Source of the DNA: Bacteroidota bacterium
Lineage (GTDB): Bacteria > Bacteroidota > Bacteroidia > J057 > JADKCL01
Direction: 5' to 3'
Assembly (NCBI GenBank): GCA_016718825.1
Contig: JADKCL010000004.1
Coordinates: forward strand, 248,001 to 312,000
Length of the DNA stretch: 64,000 bases
The notes below the pieces were generated by a model. That model did not search any database and was not told the origin of the DNA. It was given only the letters and a program-made list of their open reading frames with translations. Position 1 is the first letter of the stretch; the number at the start of each line of letters is the position of its first letter. The translations under genes were made by a program, and so were the position numbers. Shown here piece after piece: positions 8,179 through 16,735 of the stretch.

Positions 8179-9552
8179 ATGTTGCTACGCCGAATTTTGC
8201 TGTTTCTCTCGCTCACACTCACACTCGCTTGCTCACACTCGCTTGCGCATGCGCAAGCGTTGCCCCGCAGGATGGTCGCTGTGATGCCCAATGCGCTGAC
8301 CGAGACTTCGGGATTGATTTTCACGGGACCGAACCGGCTGTGGAGCCACAACGATGGCGGCAATCCGAATGAAATCCATCAAATTGATACCAATGGCACG
8401 GTTTTGCGCACGTTGACATTGTCGGGCGTGAGCAACAACGATTGGGAAGACCTGACCCAAAATGATGCGGGCGAAGTGTTTGTCGGCGACTTCGGCAACA
8501 ATTCCAACAACCGCACAGGCCTCGTCATTTACAAGCTTCCCAATCCCGACAGCATCGCCGGCAACAGCGTTGTTCCGGGCCGCATCGACTTCAGTTATCC
8601 CGATCAATTCGACTTTCCGCCGGCGGATTCCTTGCTCAATTTTGACATGGAGGCCTTTGTGGCCTATGGCGATTCGCTGTACCTCTTCTCCAAAAACAGG
8701 ACAAATCCATTCGACGGCTACACCAAAATGTATCGGCTGCCGCAAGATACAGGCACGTATGTCGCCGAATTGATCGACAGCATTTACCTCGGTCCGGGTC
8801 CGATGCTCAATTATTGGGTCAGCGGCGCAGCTTTGAGTCCGGGCAAGGACCACTTGGTGCTGCTCTCCTATCCACGGTGTTGGATCTTTTCCTGCTTCCA
8901 AGGTGCGGACTTTTTTGGCGGGTCCAATGTGATGCGCACCTATGCCTTTACGCAAATCGAGGCGGCAGCTTGGAAGGACAGCACCCACCTGTACATGACT
9001 GACGAATTGCTCAACGGCGTATTGGGCGGCAATCTTTACGAAGCCGACATGACCACGCTTGTGACGCCTCCGAATGCGGATTTGGGAGCCGACATCGTCT
9101 TTTTTGGGGATACCTTGTTGCTGCAAGCGCCAGTCGTGCCCGGGGCGCAATATCTCTGGAGCAACGGCGCGACGACCAATCCTGCTGTAATTACGCAGGC
9201 GGGAACTTATACGCTGGTGGTCACGGCGGCGAATGGTTGCACGGATACCGATACGATTGTCGTGACGTTTCTTACGCAAAATGACACAGAAACCCATGAT
9301 GCAATGATGATTGCAGCCCAGCCGAATCCATTTGACAGCGCAACCCAAGTACATCTTTCCCTGGTCCAACCCGGAACTTTGAGCTGGAAATTGTCGGACT
9401 TGCAAGGTCGAATCGTTGCCTCGGAAGGCGAAAAGACGGTTCAAGCCGGAAAATGGACGCAAGCAGTCGGAGCCAACCTCAAAAGCGGAATCTATTTCAT
9501 GGAAGTGACCTTCGAAAGTGAACGCCTTACCGTGAAGTTGGTGAAGCAGTAA
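8179..9552 (+). CDS. Secreted T9SS-cargo protein, propeller-like N-terminal domain
   Basis: 457 residues from the ATG at 8179. The order is: signal peptide (MLLRRILLFLSLTLTLACSH..., encoded partly by a tandem ctcacactcgcttg repeat); a propeller-like region of about 300 residues (LWSHNDGGNPNEIHQID, NNDWEDLTQ, VGDFGNNSNNR, NFDMEAFV); an Ig-like/PKD-like region with YLWSNGATTNP and NGCTDTDTIVV; and a C-terminal T9SS type A sorting domain (AQPNPFDSATQVHLSL ... GRIVASEG ... SGIYFMEV ... VKLVKQ). The protein is expected to be exported by Sec then T9SS and anchored or released at the surface. The enzymatic function, if any, is unknown; the N-terminal pattern resembles SdiA-regulated/esterase-like propellers. 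Confidence 0.8.
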   Translation: MLLRRILLFLSLTLTLACSHSLAHAQALPRRMVAVMPNALTETSGLIFTGPNRLWSHNDGGNPNEIHQIDTNGTVLRTLTLSGVSNNDWEDLTQNDAGEVFVGDFGNNSNNRTGLVIYKLPNPDSIAGNSVVPGRIDFSYPDQFDFPPADSLLNFDMEAFVAYGDSLYLFSKNRTNPFDGYTKMYRLPQDTGTYVAELIDSIYLGPGPMLNYWVSGAALSPGKDHLVLLSYPRCWIFSCFQGADFFGGSNVMRTYAFTQIEAAAWKDSTHLYMTDELLNGVLGGNLYEADMTTLVTPPNADLGADIVFFGDTLLLQAPVVPGAQYLWSNGATTNPAVITQAGTYTLVVTAANGCTDTDTIVVTFLTQNDTETHDAMMIAAQPNPFDSATQVHLSLVQPGTLSWKLSDLQGRIVASEGEKTVQAGKWTQAVGANLKSGIYFMEVTFESERLTVKLVKQ

Positions 9553-9692
9553 TCGTGGAGGAAGACAAAAGATGCTGCAACCGTTTCGGCGGAATACAGA
9601 ATTTTGACTAACTTTCGGGCCGAATTATCATTCTAGCGTCCTGTGGAGCTGTTTCCATGAGGGCGGATTTACTTAACACCTGAAATTAGAAA

Positions 9693-10148
9693 ATGGGATT
9701 TGTACAGGAATTCAAGGATTTTGCCATGCGTGGCAACTTGGTCGACCTCGCAGTCGGTGTGGTCATCGGCGCCGCATTTGGCAAGGTTGTGACTGCCTTT
9801 ATTGATGGGATGGTCATGCCCTTGATTGGAATGCTCACTGGCGGCGTGGACTTTAACAACCTGTATTTCAGTTTGAGTGAAAAGGTGACTGCGGCGCAAG
9901 CAGCAACACCGGGACTCCCGCTGGAAGAAGCAAAAAAATTGGGTGCTGTCATTGCTTACGGCAGCTTCATCACCGTGGTCATTGACTTTTTGGTCGTCGC
10001 TTTGGTGATTTTCATGGTGATCAAAGCCATGAACCGCATGAAGAAAAAGCAAGCCGAAGCGCCTGCCGCACCGGTTGCACCACCTGCACCCACCAAGGAA
10101 GAGCTTTTGCTCACCGAGATTCGCGACGCGTTGGTCAAGCGCAACTAA
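9693..10148 (+). CDS. mscL: Large-conductance mechanosensitive channel MscL
   Basis: 151 residues. The first helix MGFVQEFKDFAMRGNLVDLA-VGVVIGAAFGKVV is diagnostic of MscL, with the pore-lining glycine pattern; the second helix is YGSFITVVIDFLVVALVIFM. A periplasmic loop lies between, and the C-terminal cytoplasmic helix (LLLTEIRDALVKRN) follows a Pro/Ala linker (APAAPVAPPAP). It forms a homopentamer in the inner membrane that opens during hypo-osmotic shock. A TAACTTTC box at 9609-9616 may be its promoter. A strong terminator follows at 10158-10214, so the gene is monocistronic. Confidence 0.95.
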   Translation: MGFVQEFKDFAMRGNLVDLAVGVVIGAAFGKVVTAFIDGMVMPLIGMLTGGVDFNNLYFSLSEKVTAAQAATPGLPLEEAKKLGAVIAYGSFITVVIDFLVVALVIFMVIKAMNRMKKKQAEAPAAPVAPPAPTKEELLLTEIRDALVKRN

Positions 10149-10157
10149 TCACTCATG

Positions 10158-10214
10158 TCAAAAAGGGCAATCTGCGAGGGGAAAAAGCTTCCCTTGGCGG
10201 GTTGCCCTTTTTTC
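10158..10214 (+). terminator. Intrinsic terminator after mscL
   Basis: AAAAAGGGCAA pairs with TTGCCCTTTTTT, with a smaller internal aggggaaaaagcttccct hairpin and a T-run. It starts about ten bases after the mscL stop. Confidence 0.85.
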
Positions 10215-10430
10215 AATTAAGCGCCAAACGATGCGGACTTTGAAAGGCTCCGCATTTAGCTTCGCTGAACTTCGTTTCTCATTTGCTGACGCGATTGCTC
10301 ACAGATGACTATTTCAAAGGTCTTCGCGATGTACGCAATGTTGCCTCTCCATCTTCGGCTCGGAGCTGCGTTAGCTTCGCAATTGGCTGCGCCGATCTTC
10401 GATGAGCTTCGCTGATTTGCTTCGCAGTTC

Positions 10431-10497
10431 TCCATTATCCATTATCCATTTTCCATTCTCCATTTTCCATTCATCATTTTCCATTCTCCATTCACCT
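10431..10497. repeat. Short tandem repeat of tccattNtccatt units
   Basis: About ten iterations of a six-to-eight base unit (tccatt, ttcc, attctcc) immediately before the start codon of the DUF3078 gene. The rest of 10215-10430 is a gene-free stretch with no recognisable element. Confidence 0.7.
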
Positions 10498-10498
10498 C

Positions 10499-11458
10499 AT
10501 GAAACATTTCATTTTCTTGTTGCTGCTGCTTTGCGGCGCTCAGGCCTTCGCTCAAACAACCGATACCATCCCAAAACCATGGACCAAGGGCGGTCAGGGT
10601 GGCATTACCTACAATCAGGTTGCCCTCTCCAACTGGGCTTCCGGTGGTCAGAGCAACATGACCTTGATCGGCAACCTCAATGTATTTGCCAACCGCAAGG
10701 CGGCTACGAGTTCTTGGGACAATTCGCTGGATTTGGCCTACGGATTCTTGAAAAACAACTTCATCTACGATCCAAAAGGACCGGTGACCAAGGCCGAGGA
10801 CAAAATCGAATTGAACTCCAAATACGGCAAAAAAGCCTGGAGCGAAAAGGTGTTTTATTCGGGTTTGGCCACGTTCCGCACGCAGTTTGCCAAAGGTTTT
10901 GCGAAGCCATTGGACAGCGTGTACATTTCACGTGCCCTATCGCCTGCCTACTTGATCCTTGCCGCCGGACTCGACTGGAAACCAAAGGACTATCTTTCCG
11001 TCTTTGTTTCTCCTATTTCTGGAAAAATGACCATTGTGGGTGACGACAGCCTCGCAAACGTCGGGGCTTTCGGCGTCAATTCCCGGGACCAATTCGGTGA
11101 TTTCCGGCCAGGTTCCTATACCAAGATGCGCATGGAATTCGGAGCGACATTGAAGGCCAAATTCAAGAAGGACATCATGAAAAATGTCGGATTGGAAAGC
11201 AACCTTGAACTTTTCAGCAACTACATCGACCGTCCGGAAAACATTGACATACGCTGGTCAAATGCGGTTGTCGCAAAAATCAACAAGTACTTGGTGGTAA
11301 ATCTGTTTACGGACATGATTTATGACCACGACATCGCGATTCCGCAGGTCAATCCCCGCACGGGCGAACCAGTACTCGATGGCAATGGCGTGCAACGCAA
11401 AAGTCCGAATCTGCAATTCAAGGAGGTGTTTGGCCTCGGATTTTCGTATAAATTTTAA
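10499..11458 (+). CDS. DUF3078 family outer-membrane protein
   Basis: 319 residues with a signal peptide (MKHFIFLLLLLCGAQAFAQT). The DUF3078 signature follows directly: WTKGGQGGITYNQVALSNWA-SGGQSNMTLIG, then alternating aromatic strands (NSLDLAYGFLKN, KVFYSGLATFRTQF, DWKPKDYLSVFVSP) and a C-terminal strand FGLGFSYKF that fits insertion by the BAM machinery. The family is a beta-barrel-like set restricted mainly to Bacteroidota; function is unknown. Start codon is preceded by a simple repeat rather than a clear ribosome site. It converges with the hybrid kinase gene, 26 bases apart. Confidence 0.85.
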   Translation: MKHFIFLLLLLCGAQAFAQTTDTIPKPWTKGGQGGITYNQVALSNWASGGQSNMTLIGNLNVFANRKAATSSWDNSLDLAYGFLKNNFIYDPKGPVTKAEDKIELNSKYGKKAWSEKVFYSGLATFRTQFAKGFAKPLDSVYISRALSPAYLILAAGLDWKPKDYLSVFVSPISGKMTIVGDDSLANVGAFGVNSRDQFGDFRPGSYTKMRMEFGATLKAKFKKDIMKNVGLESNLELFSNYIDRPENIDIRWSNAVVAKINKYLVVNLFTDMIYDHDIAIPQVNPRTGEPVLDGNGVQRKSPNLQFKEVFGLGFSYKF

Positions 11459-11484
11459 GGTAGCATAGGGTTCCACCCCGCATC

Positions 11485-13830
11485 TCAGGGCTTGGCCTGT
11501 AGGGCGACGAGCGCTGCGATGCTTGCTTCAGCAGATTTGATCAAGTCCTCGACGTGCGGCACAATGGTTTCCAAGTGTTGATTGGCATTGATGGCGGATT
11601 CGATTTCATTGATTAATTGCGCTGCATAGGGCACATTAAACAACAGCAGCGAGGGTTTAACGCCATGGACGACCTTCGCGAGGGTATTTGTATCCCCATA
11701 TTGCAGGGATTGTTGCATTTCATTGATCGCTTTGGGCACCTCGGTGAGGAAGATGTCGATCATTTCCCGTCGAAAGGCCTTGTCGTTGCCAACAATGGCT
11801 TCCAAGGCCGTCAGATCGGGTTTGGGTAGCGGTAGACTGTCGCTCAAATTCTGCTGCCTTGATTCCGTTTTGTGCGCGAGTTCGGCGATTTTTGCGGCCA
11901 ATTGTGCCGCTTGAAAAGGTTTGGCTACGAAAGCATTCATCCCCGCTTCGAGGCAGCGATCGATTTCGGAGCGAAGTGCATGGGCAGTGAGCGCGATGAT
12001 CGGGAGGGTGCGCAATTCAGGGTCACCGAGGTTGCGGATCGCGCGCGTAGCTTCCAAACCGTCCATTTCGGGCATTTGGACGTCCATCAAAACCAAGTCG
12101 GGTCTTTGGGATTGTACCATCTCGACGGCTTCGCGGCCGTTGTTGGCTACGAGGACGGAATGCCCAAGATTTTCAAGGACAATGGTGGCCAATCGCTGAT
12201 TGAGGCGATTGTCTTCGGCAAGCAATATCCGCAGTGGCAACACGATCGGTGCGGGTGTAGGCGCCTCCAATGCGGTCGGAATTCCAGAGGATTGGTCTGA
12301 GGGTCTGCCAAAACTCAATTCGAAGAAAAACAACGAACCAACCCCTGGCGTGCTTTCAAGACCGATTTTACCTCCTTGAGACTCGACAATGCGCTTGCTG
12401 ATGGTCAGGCCAAGGCCGGTTCCGCCAAATTTGCGCGTCGTTTCGCTGCTCGCTTGCGTGAAGCTTTCAAAGATGGCCTGCTGTTTTTCCAAAGGAATGC
12501 CGATCCCGGTATCCGCCACCTCAAACAGCAGGCGTACGGTGGATTCATTTTCTTCGATCAGCTTGACTTCGACGTCGATTTCACCTGTCGAAGTAAACTT
12601 CAGCGCATTGCTGATCAGGTTCATCAACACTTGTTTGAGCCGCGCCATATCGCCCACGACCACGGGCGGCACGCCGGGCCCAGCGGAGACATTCAATTCG
12701 AGACCAGATTCAGCAACTTTCTGCTTGAAAATTTCCTTGAGAGAATGCAGCAATTCGTTGATGGAAAATGAATCGGTTTCGAAGATCATTTTCCCTGCCT
12801 CGATTTTAGATAGATCGAGAATGTCGTTGATGATGGCAAGCAAGGCAGCCCCTGAAAGATCGATGGCCTCGAGGTATTCCCGTTGCAGGGGCGACAGTTT
12901 TGATTCGAGCAACAATTTGGAAAACCCGATGATGGCATTCATCGGCGTGCGAATCTCATGGCTCATATTGGCAAGAAATTCCTGCTTGGCGTGTGCATTG
13001 CGCTCCGCGAGTTCTTTGGCATCCAGCAATTCCTGCTCGATTTCCTTGCGGGTGCTGATGTCTTGGATCGTTCCGATGACCTTCAATACATTTCCCCCGA
13101 CATCCAAAATCGGCTTGCCTTGCATTTCGACAGGGATCATCTCGCCATTTTCCTTCACGATTCGCAGGTCTACCTTAAATGCCTGTTTCTGGAGAACGCA
13201 GCGTTGGAAGGCATCAACAAAGCGCTCGAGGCAATCCCGCAAAAGGTATTTTGTGAAGCTTTGGGAAGGCATGAAGCGGTTGCTTGCATCGGCCCTGCCA
13301 AAAATATGAAAGACCTGCTCGGTCCAATATTCCTGTTCGGTAACAGGATCCCATTCCCAGCTGCCGATATTGGCAATCCGCTGTGCTTCAGCAAGTCTTG
13401 CCTCTGATTCGGAGAGCGCGATGGCGGTTTTTTTCCGTTCCTCCTCGGCAAGCTGCATGCGCAAGGCGTTGCGCAAAACGGTGCCGACCGCCTCGGAATT
13501 GAGCAAGTTTTTGGTGATATAATCACTTCCCCCTGCGCGCATGACCTCGACGGCGATTTTTTCATCTCCCTGCGAAGTCACCACCACGACGGGCATGTGA
13601 AAGCCCTTTGCCCTGAAGAGCTTCAACAATTCCAACCCATCACCACCGGGAAGCCGGTAATCCAAAAACACGCAATCCCAATTCCGGATGCCGATTTGCT
13701 CCCAAGCCTGCCGGATGCTCTCTGCCTCCACCAAATCCACGTTCCATCCATCCTTTTGCAAGGCGCGCGAAATCGTGCGACGATCAACTTGATCATCGTC
13801 GATCAGCAGAATATGTCGCAATTGATTCAT
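11485..13830 (-). CDS. Hybrid sensor histidine kinase (REC-PAS-HisKA-HATPase-REC-Hpt)
   Basis: 781 residues from the ATG at 13830 (an upstream GTG is possible but lacks support). Domains in order: receiver with phospho-acceptor D57 (FLDYRLPGG); a PAS/PAC sensor at about 145-265; HisKA with H291 in NMSHEIRTPMN; HATPase_c with N, G1 (ADTGIGIP) and G2 (GGTGLGLT) boxes, about 395-505; a second receiver with D583 (LMDVQMPEMDG); and a C-terminal Hpt domain with H722 in VHGVKPS. There is no transmembrane segment, so it is a cytoplasmic sensor taking signal input from a partner through the N-terminal receiver. Next to a lone receiver and a PAS kinase, it forms a multistep phosphorelay; output is unknown. 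Confidence 0.93.
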   Translation of the reverse strand: MNQLRHILLIDDDQVDRRTISRALQKDGWNVDLVEAESIRQAWEQIGIRNWDCVFLDYRLPGGDGLELLKLFRAKGFHMPVVVVTSQGDEKIAVEVMRAGGSDYITKNLLNSEAVGTVLRNALRMQLAEEERKKTAIALSESEARLAEAQRIANIGSWEWDPVTEQEYWTEQVFHIFGRADASNRFMPSQSFTKYLLRDCLERFVDAFQRCVLQKQAFKVDLRIVKENGEMIPVEMQGKPILDVGGNVLKVIGTIQDISTRKEIEQELLDAKELAERNAHAKQEFLANMSHEIRTPMNAIIGFSKLLLESKLSPLQREYLEAIDLSGAALLAIINDILDLSKIEAGKMIFETDSFSINELLHSLKEIFKQKVAESGLELNVSAGPGVPPVVVGDMARLKQVLMNLISNALKFTSTGEIDVEVKLIEENESTVRLLFEVADTGIGIPLEKQQAIFESFTQASSETTRKFGGTGLGLTISKRIVESQGGKIGLESTPGVGSLFFFELSFGRPSDQSSGIPTALEAPTPAPIVLPLRILLAEDNRLNQRLATIVLENLGHSVLVANNGREAVEMVQSQRPDLVLMDVQMPEMDGLEATRAIRNLGDPELRTLPIIALTAHALRSEIDRCLEAGMNAFVAKPFQAAQLAAKIAELAHKTESRQQNLSDSLPLPKPDLTALEAIVGNDKAFRREMIDIFLTEVPKAINEMQQSLQYGDTNTLAKVVHGVKPSLLLFNVPYAAQLINEIESAINANQHLETIVPHVEDLIKSAEASIAALVALQAKP

Positions 13831-13928
13831 GGTAACAGCCTTCTCTGGATCAGACTTTCCAAGTTTCAAAATCTTTTGGGAAAGCACCTACGCAAGCGAT
13901 GTTTTTCTTGAGCGATTCGTCAGAAAAA

Positions 13929-14366
13929 TCAGCGTCTTACCACTGGAAATTCGGAGACGGCCCATAACTCGACCAAACGCTTGATTACGAGGTTGTACTT
14001 TGCCGGTGAAAGGGGTTTGAGAAAATAACCTGCAACATGGAGGCCATAGGCATTTTCAATGTCTGCCGAATGGTCTGAAGACGAAAGCACAAACACGGAG
14101 ACATGTTGCAAGTCGGCATCCATTCGCAGGGCCTCCAAAAACTCGAATCCGCCCAAAATCGGCATGTTCAAATCCAAAAGGATGACATTGGGAACGTAAC
14201 GTGGCTCGTCGCGCATCAGTGTCAATGCCTCTTTGCCGTTGTTGACATGTTTCACTTCATGTTTCACATTCAGCTTCTTGAACACGCGCCGCAGATTCAT
14301 GGCGTCTACTGCATCGTCATCGACGTGCAGCACCTTCAATTCCTGCTTTGGAAATTCAGACTCCAT
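13929..14366 (-). CDS. Single-domain response regulator (Rcp1-like)
   Basis: 145 residues, only a receiver domain: acidic pocket HVDDDAVD at about 15-21, phospho-acceptor D65 in ILLDLNMP, VLSSSDHS, and the Lys of FLKPLSP. The DLNMPxxxGFEFLEALR stretch is typical of receivers cotranscribed with soluble PAS/phytochrome-type kinases. With no output domain, it likely shuttles phosphate between the flanking kinases (14528-15598 and 11485-13830). The spacing to the neighbours is 98 and 161 bases. Confidence 0.9.
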   Translation of the reverse strand: MESEFPKQELKVLHVDDDAVDAMNLRRVFKKLNVKHEVKHVNNGKEALTLMRDEPRYVPNVILLDLNMPILGGFEFLEALRMDADLQHVSVFVLSSSDHSADIENAYGLHVAGYFLKPLSPAKYNLVIKRLVELWAVSEFPVVRR

Positions 14367-14527
14367 GAATCATTGTTGGCAATTGTATGCAAAATAGCTA
14401 TCCATAAAAGGTATCAACGGCATTTTCGATAAACGACACAAAGTCAGCGATGAAAACAGCTGTCGGGGAATCGGATCAATTCCAAAGGGTGCCTTGGTGT
14501 TTCCCCCATCAAACGGGGAACCCTTGA

Positions 14528-15598
14528 CTAGGCTTGAAACGTTTTGGGCCAAGTGAAGATGAATGTAGTTCCTCCGGCGCCTTGTGACTCGACCCGGATT
14601 TCGCCACCGGCCGCGTCAATGATCTTCTTTACAATGGCCAATCCCACGCCGGTTCCTTCTACATTGGGACTCTCTTCCAGGCGTTGGAAAATTTCAAAAA
14701 TCTTGTGGTGGTGCTTGGGAGAAATGCCAATCCCGTCATCATGAATCCTGAATTCGCATTTATCGCCTAGGCTCCGACAGGAAATCTGGACGTGGCCGAG
14801 GTCACTTGAGCGGTATTTTACGGCATTGACGAGCAAATTTTGAAAGAGTTGAAAAAGTTCCACGCGCACACCCTGAACCAACGGCAGGGTTCCGTCGATT
14901 TCGACCTGAAAGCCTTTAGGAATTTCAATCGTTTCAAGAATCTCCTTGATCAGTTGGTGGAGGTCCACGGTAACAATTCTCGACTGACTGCGGCCGGTCC
15001 TGGAATAAACGAGCAGGTCATTGATCAAGTTTTGAATGCGTGTCACACGCTCTTGCAACATGCGCAGGTGCTCCGCGACCTCCGGTTTGAGATTTTCCCC
15101 CATGTCCTCGACGATCCATTCGGTGAGGTTGATGATGCCGCGCAAGGGAGTTTTGAGGTCATGAGAAACAACGTAGGCAAAGCGATCCAGCTCCTGATTG
15201 GTCATTTCCAATTTCCTCAGGAGAAGTTCGGTCGCCTTGGCATCCTCTTTTTGGGAGGTAATGTCACGCGCTACGGCATAGATACTCCCGTCTTCCTGTG
15301 GAGAGGCCATCCACGAGAGCCATTTCCAAGAGCTGTCTTTGGCTTTGTAGCGGTTTTCAAAGTTGATCACATACTTTCCCGAAGCCAGCATTTTTGCGGC
15401 TCCGTAAGTGGCTTCCTTGTCATCGGGATGTACAAAATCCACGTACGGAATTGCCAACAATTCATCGCGTGTATAACCTAGACATGATTCCCAGGCTTGG
15501 TTGAGGAACTTAAAATAGCCGTCCTTACCCGCCAGACAAAACATGTCGAGCGACAATTCATAAAACTGGGCAAGCTGGACGGGGGTGATCTCTTGCAT
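14528..15598 (-). CDS. PAS-domain sensor histidine kinase, soluble
   Basis: 356 residues from the ATG at 15598 (a TTG further upstream would add 19 residues without homology). A PAS/PAC domain spans about 10-118 (YELSLDMFCLAGKDGYFKFL, DFVHPDD, YAVARDITSQ). HisKA follows with H146 in VVSHDLKTPLRG, then HATPase_c (NLLVNAVKYRS, HDDGIGI, GTGVGLAIVKKI). The HDLKTPL variant is the type found in cyanobacterial and Bacteroidota phytochrome-like kinases; no chromophore-binding domain is present here. It is the probable first gene of the three-gene signalling cluster and lies downstream of rnpB on the same strand, separated by a terminator. Confidence 0.9.
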   Translation of the reverse strand: MQEITPVQLAQFYELSLDMFCLAGKDGYFKFLNQAWESCLGYTRDELLAIPYVDFVHPDDKEATYGAAKMLASGKYVINFENRYKAKDSSWKWLSWMASPQEDGSIYAVARDITSQKEDAKATELLLRKLEMTNQELDRFAYVVSHDLKTPLRGIINLTEWIVEDMGENLKPEVAEHLRMLQERVTRIQNLINDLLVYSRTGRSQSRIVTVDLHQLIKEILETIEIPKGFQVEIDGTLPLVQGVRVELFQLFQNLLVNAVKYRSSDLGHVQISCRSLGDKCEFRIHDDGIGISPKHHHKIFEIFQRLEESPNVEGTGVGLAIVKKIIDAAGGEIRVESQGAGGTTFIFTWPKTFQA

Positions 15599-15663
15599 CC
15601 TGGGGTTTTGAATCGAATGAGCAATCAATATAAAGAGGTGCGCGGTGAATTGCAAATCTCATT

Positions 15664-15695
15664 TAAACAAGGAACCCGCCTCGCGGCGGGTTCCC
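15664..15695 (-). terminator. Terminator of rnpB
   Basis: On the minus strand GGAACCCGCC-gcga-GGCGGGTTCC is followed by TTGTTTAAAT. It lies directly after the 3' end of the RNase P RNA. Confidence 0.85.
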
Positions 15696-16120
15696 AGGCA
15701 GTCTTATAAGCCGGATTCTGTGCCCCGCGTGCGGGATCGCCATCATTTATCTAGGCCGGCCGTCACCAGCCGGCTCCATCGGCCTACCCTCCGGCTTGGG
15801 CGGGCACCCTTCTGCCTGCCAGACCTTCACTTATGCCCGTCGCGAGACAGGAAGGTCCTTGACAGACAACGCCGGTTTACATGGCCTTTCAGCTCCCGGG
15901 GTTTACCTAGCTGCCGATGTTGCCACCGACACTGGTGGGCTCTTACCCCACCCTTTCACCCTTACCCCGCCGCTTGCGCAGCGTGGCGGTCTACTCTCTG
16001 TTGCACTTGCCGTCTCCGTTTTGCAACGAATCCTACCCGTTAGGTAGCGAGATGCCCTATACTGTCCGGACTTTCCTCTTTGGCGGGCGACTGCCGCCAC
16101 AGCGATGACGCAGACTGCGA
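15696..16120 (-). ncRNA. rnpB: RNase P RNA (bacterial type A)
   Basis: The minus strand carries the hallmark GAGGAAAGTCCGGAC near the 5' part (about 16072-16086) and the 3' signature ACAGAATCCGGCTTATAAG. The two ends pair: GCAGTC near 16118-16113 with GACTGC at 15703-15698, forming helix P1. It is the catalytic RNA that matures tRNA 5' ends. Length of roughly 425 bases is a little longer than the E. coli form. Apparent short ORFs on both strands within it are shadows. The end points come from the P1 pairing and are good to a few bases. Confidence 0.95.
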
Positions 16121-16122
16121 TT

Positions 16123-16130
16123 CAAAATTA
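16123..16130 (-). promoter_or_regulatory. -7 box of the rnpB promoter
   Basis: TAATTTTG on the minus strand is an exact TAnnTTTG match, ending three to five bases before the predicted P1 5' end. The matching -33 element is weak (gtgttcg about 20 bases upstream). Confidence 0.5.
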
Positions 16131-16215
16131 CCAAAAAAAAATGCGAACACATTTGCATGTGCCAAACAATCTCCCTAGTTTCACGTATCGATACCACAGA
16201 AGACTATCTGTAGAG

Positions 16216-16572
16216 ATGAAAAAGTTGTTGCTCATATTGCCTTTTCTGTTCCTGACTGTAGGTGCGTTCGCGCATTTGCCCAGCTCAGTGACTGAAGAAG
16301 TATATGCCAATACCTTCCTCAAAGAGTTTACTGTCTATCCCAATCCGACTTCCGGTGCTTTGACCCTCACGATGGAAACTTTTGGCGAAACCCAAGCTTT
16401 GCAGCTGAAGGTTTACAGCCTCATCGGTCAGGAAATGTACACCGAGTCGATCTCCCCCTTTGCTGGCCTCAAGCAGATTTCGCTGGACTTGAGCAAGTTC
16501 CCCAAAGGAATTTACATGGTGGAAGTCTCCAACGGTGAGAAATCCAAAATGAAGCGCGTTTCCGTGATCTAA
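16216..16572 (+). CDS. Minimal secreted protein: signal peptide plus T9SS sorting domain
   Basis: 118 residues from the ATG at 16216 (signal peptide MKKLLLILPFLFLTVGAFA). After about 20 residues of linker the whole rest is a type A T9SS C-terminal domain: FTVYPNPTSGALTLTME, QLKVYSLIGQEMY, LKQISLDLSKFPKGIYMVEV and KMKRVSVI. There is no room for a cargo domain, so the mature protein would be almost only the sorting signal. It may be a small surface peptide, a T9SS carrier/competitor, or the remnant of a larger protein. An upstream TTTG (16152-16155), 20 bases, TAGTTTCA (16176-16183) could be its promoter; it is followed by a clean terminator. Confidence 0.75.
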   Translation: MKKLLLILPFLFLTVGAFAHLPSSVTEEVYANTFLKEFTVYPNPTSGALTLTMETFGETQALQLKVYSLIGQEMYTESISPFAGLKQISLDLSKFPKGIYMVEVSNGEKSKMKRVSVI

Positions 16573-16593
16573 ATGATTCCGGATGCCAACAGC

Positions 16594-16621
16594 AAAGAGA
16601 CCTTGGGTCTCTTTTTTTTTT
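16594..16621 (+). terminator. Intrinsic terminator
   Basis: AAGAGACC-ttg-GGTCTCTT followed by a run of T, twenty bases after the stop of the preceding gene. Confidence 0.85.
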
Positions 16622-16664
16622 TGCTGCAAGGGTTTGTCAAAGGCTTAACCTCCAGGCAAAGCCG

Positions 16665-16735
16665 ACTTCGTGTCTTGGTGTCTTCGTGGCAAAACTTCAG
16701 CACAAAGCTGACTTCGAGTCTTCGCGGCCAAACCT
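16665..16735. repeat. Dispersed repeat of the cttcgtgtcttggtgtcttcgtgg family, third copy
   Basis: Two direct half-copies (gacttcgtgtcttggtgtcttcgtgg and gacttcgagtcttcgcgg) separated by about 15 bases, touching the recO stop. Compare 1261-1322 and 4857-4921. Confidence 0.55.

Noticed and set aside
8233..9462. 409-residue minus-strand frame opposite the T9SS protein
   Set aside because: Antisense shadow; the plus strand has a signal peptide and sorting domain.
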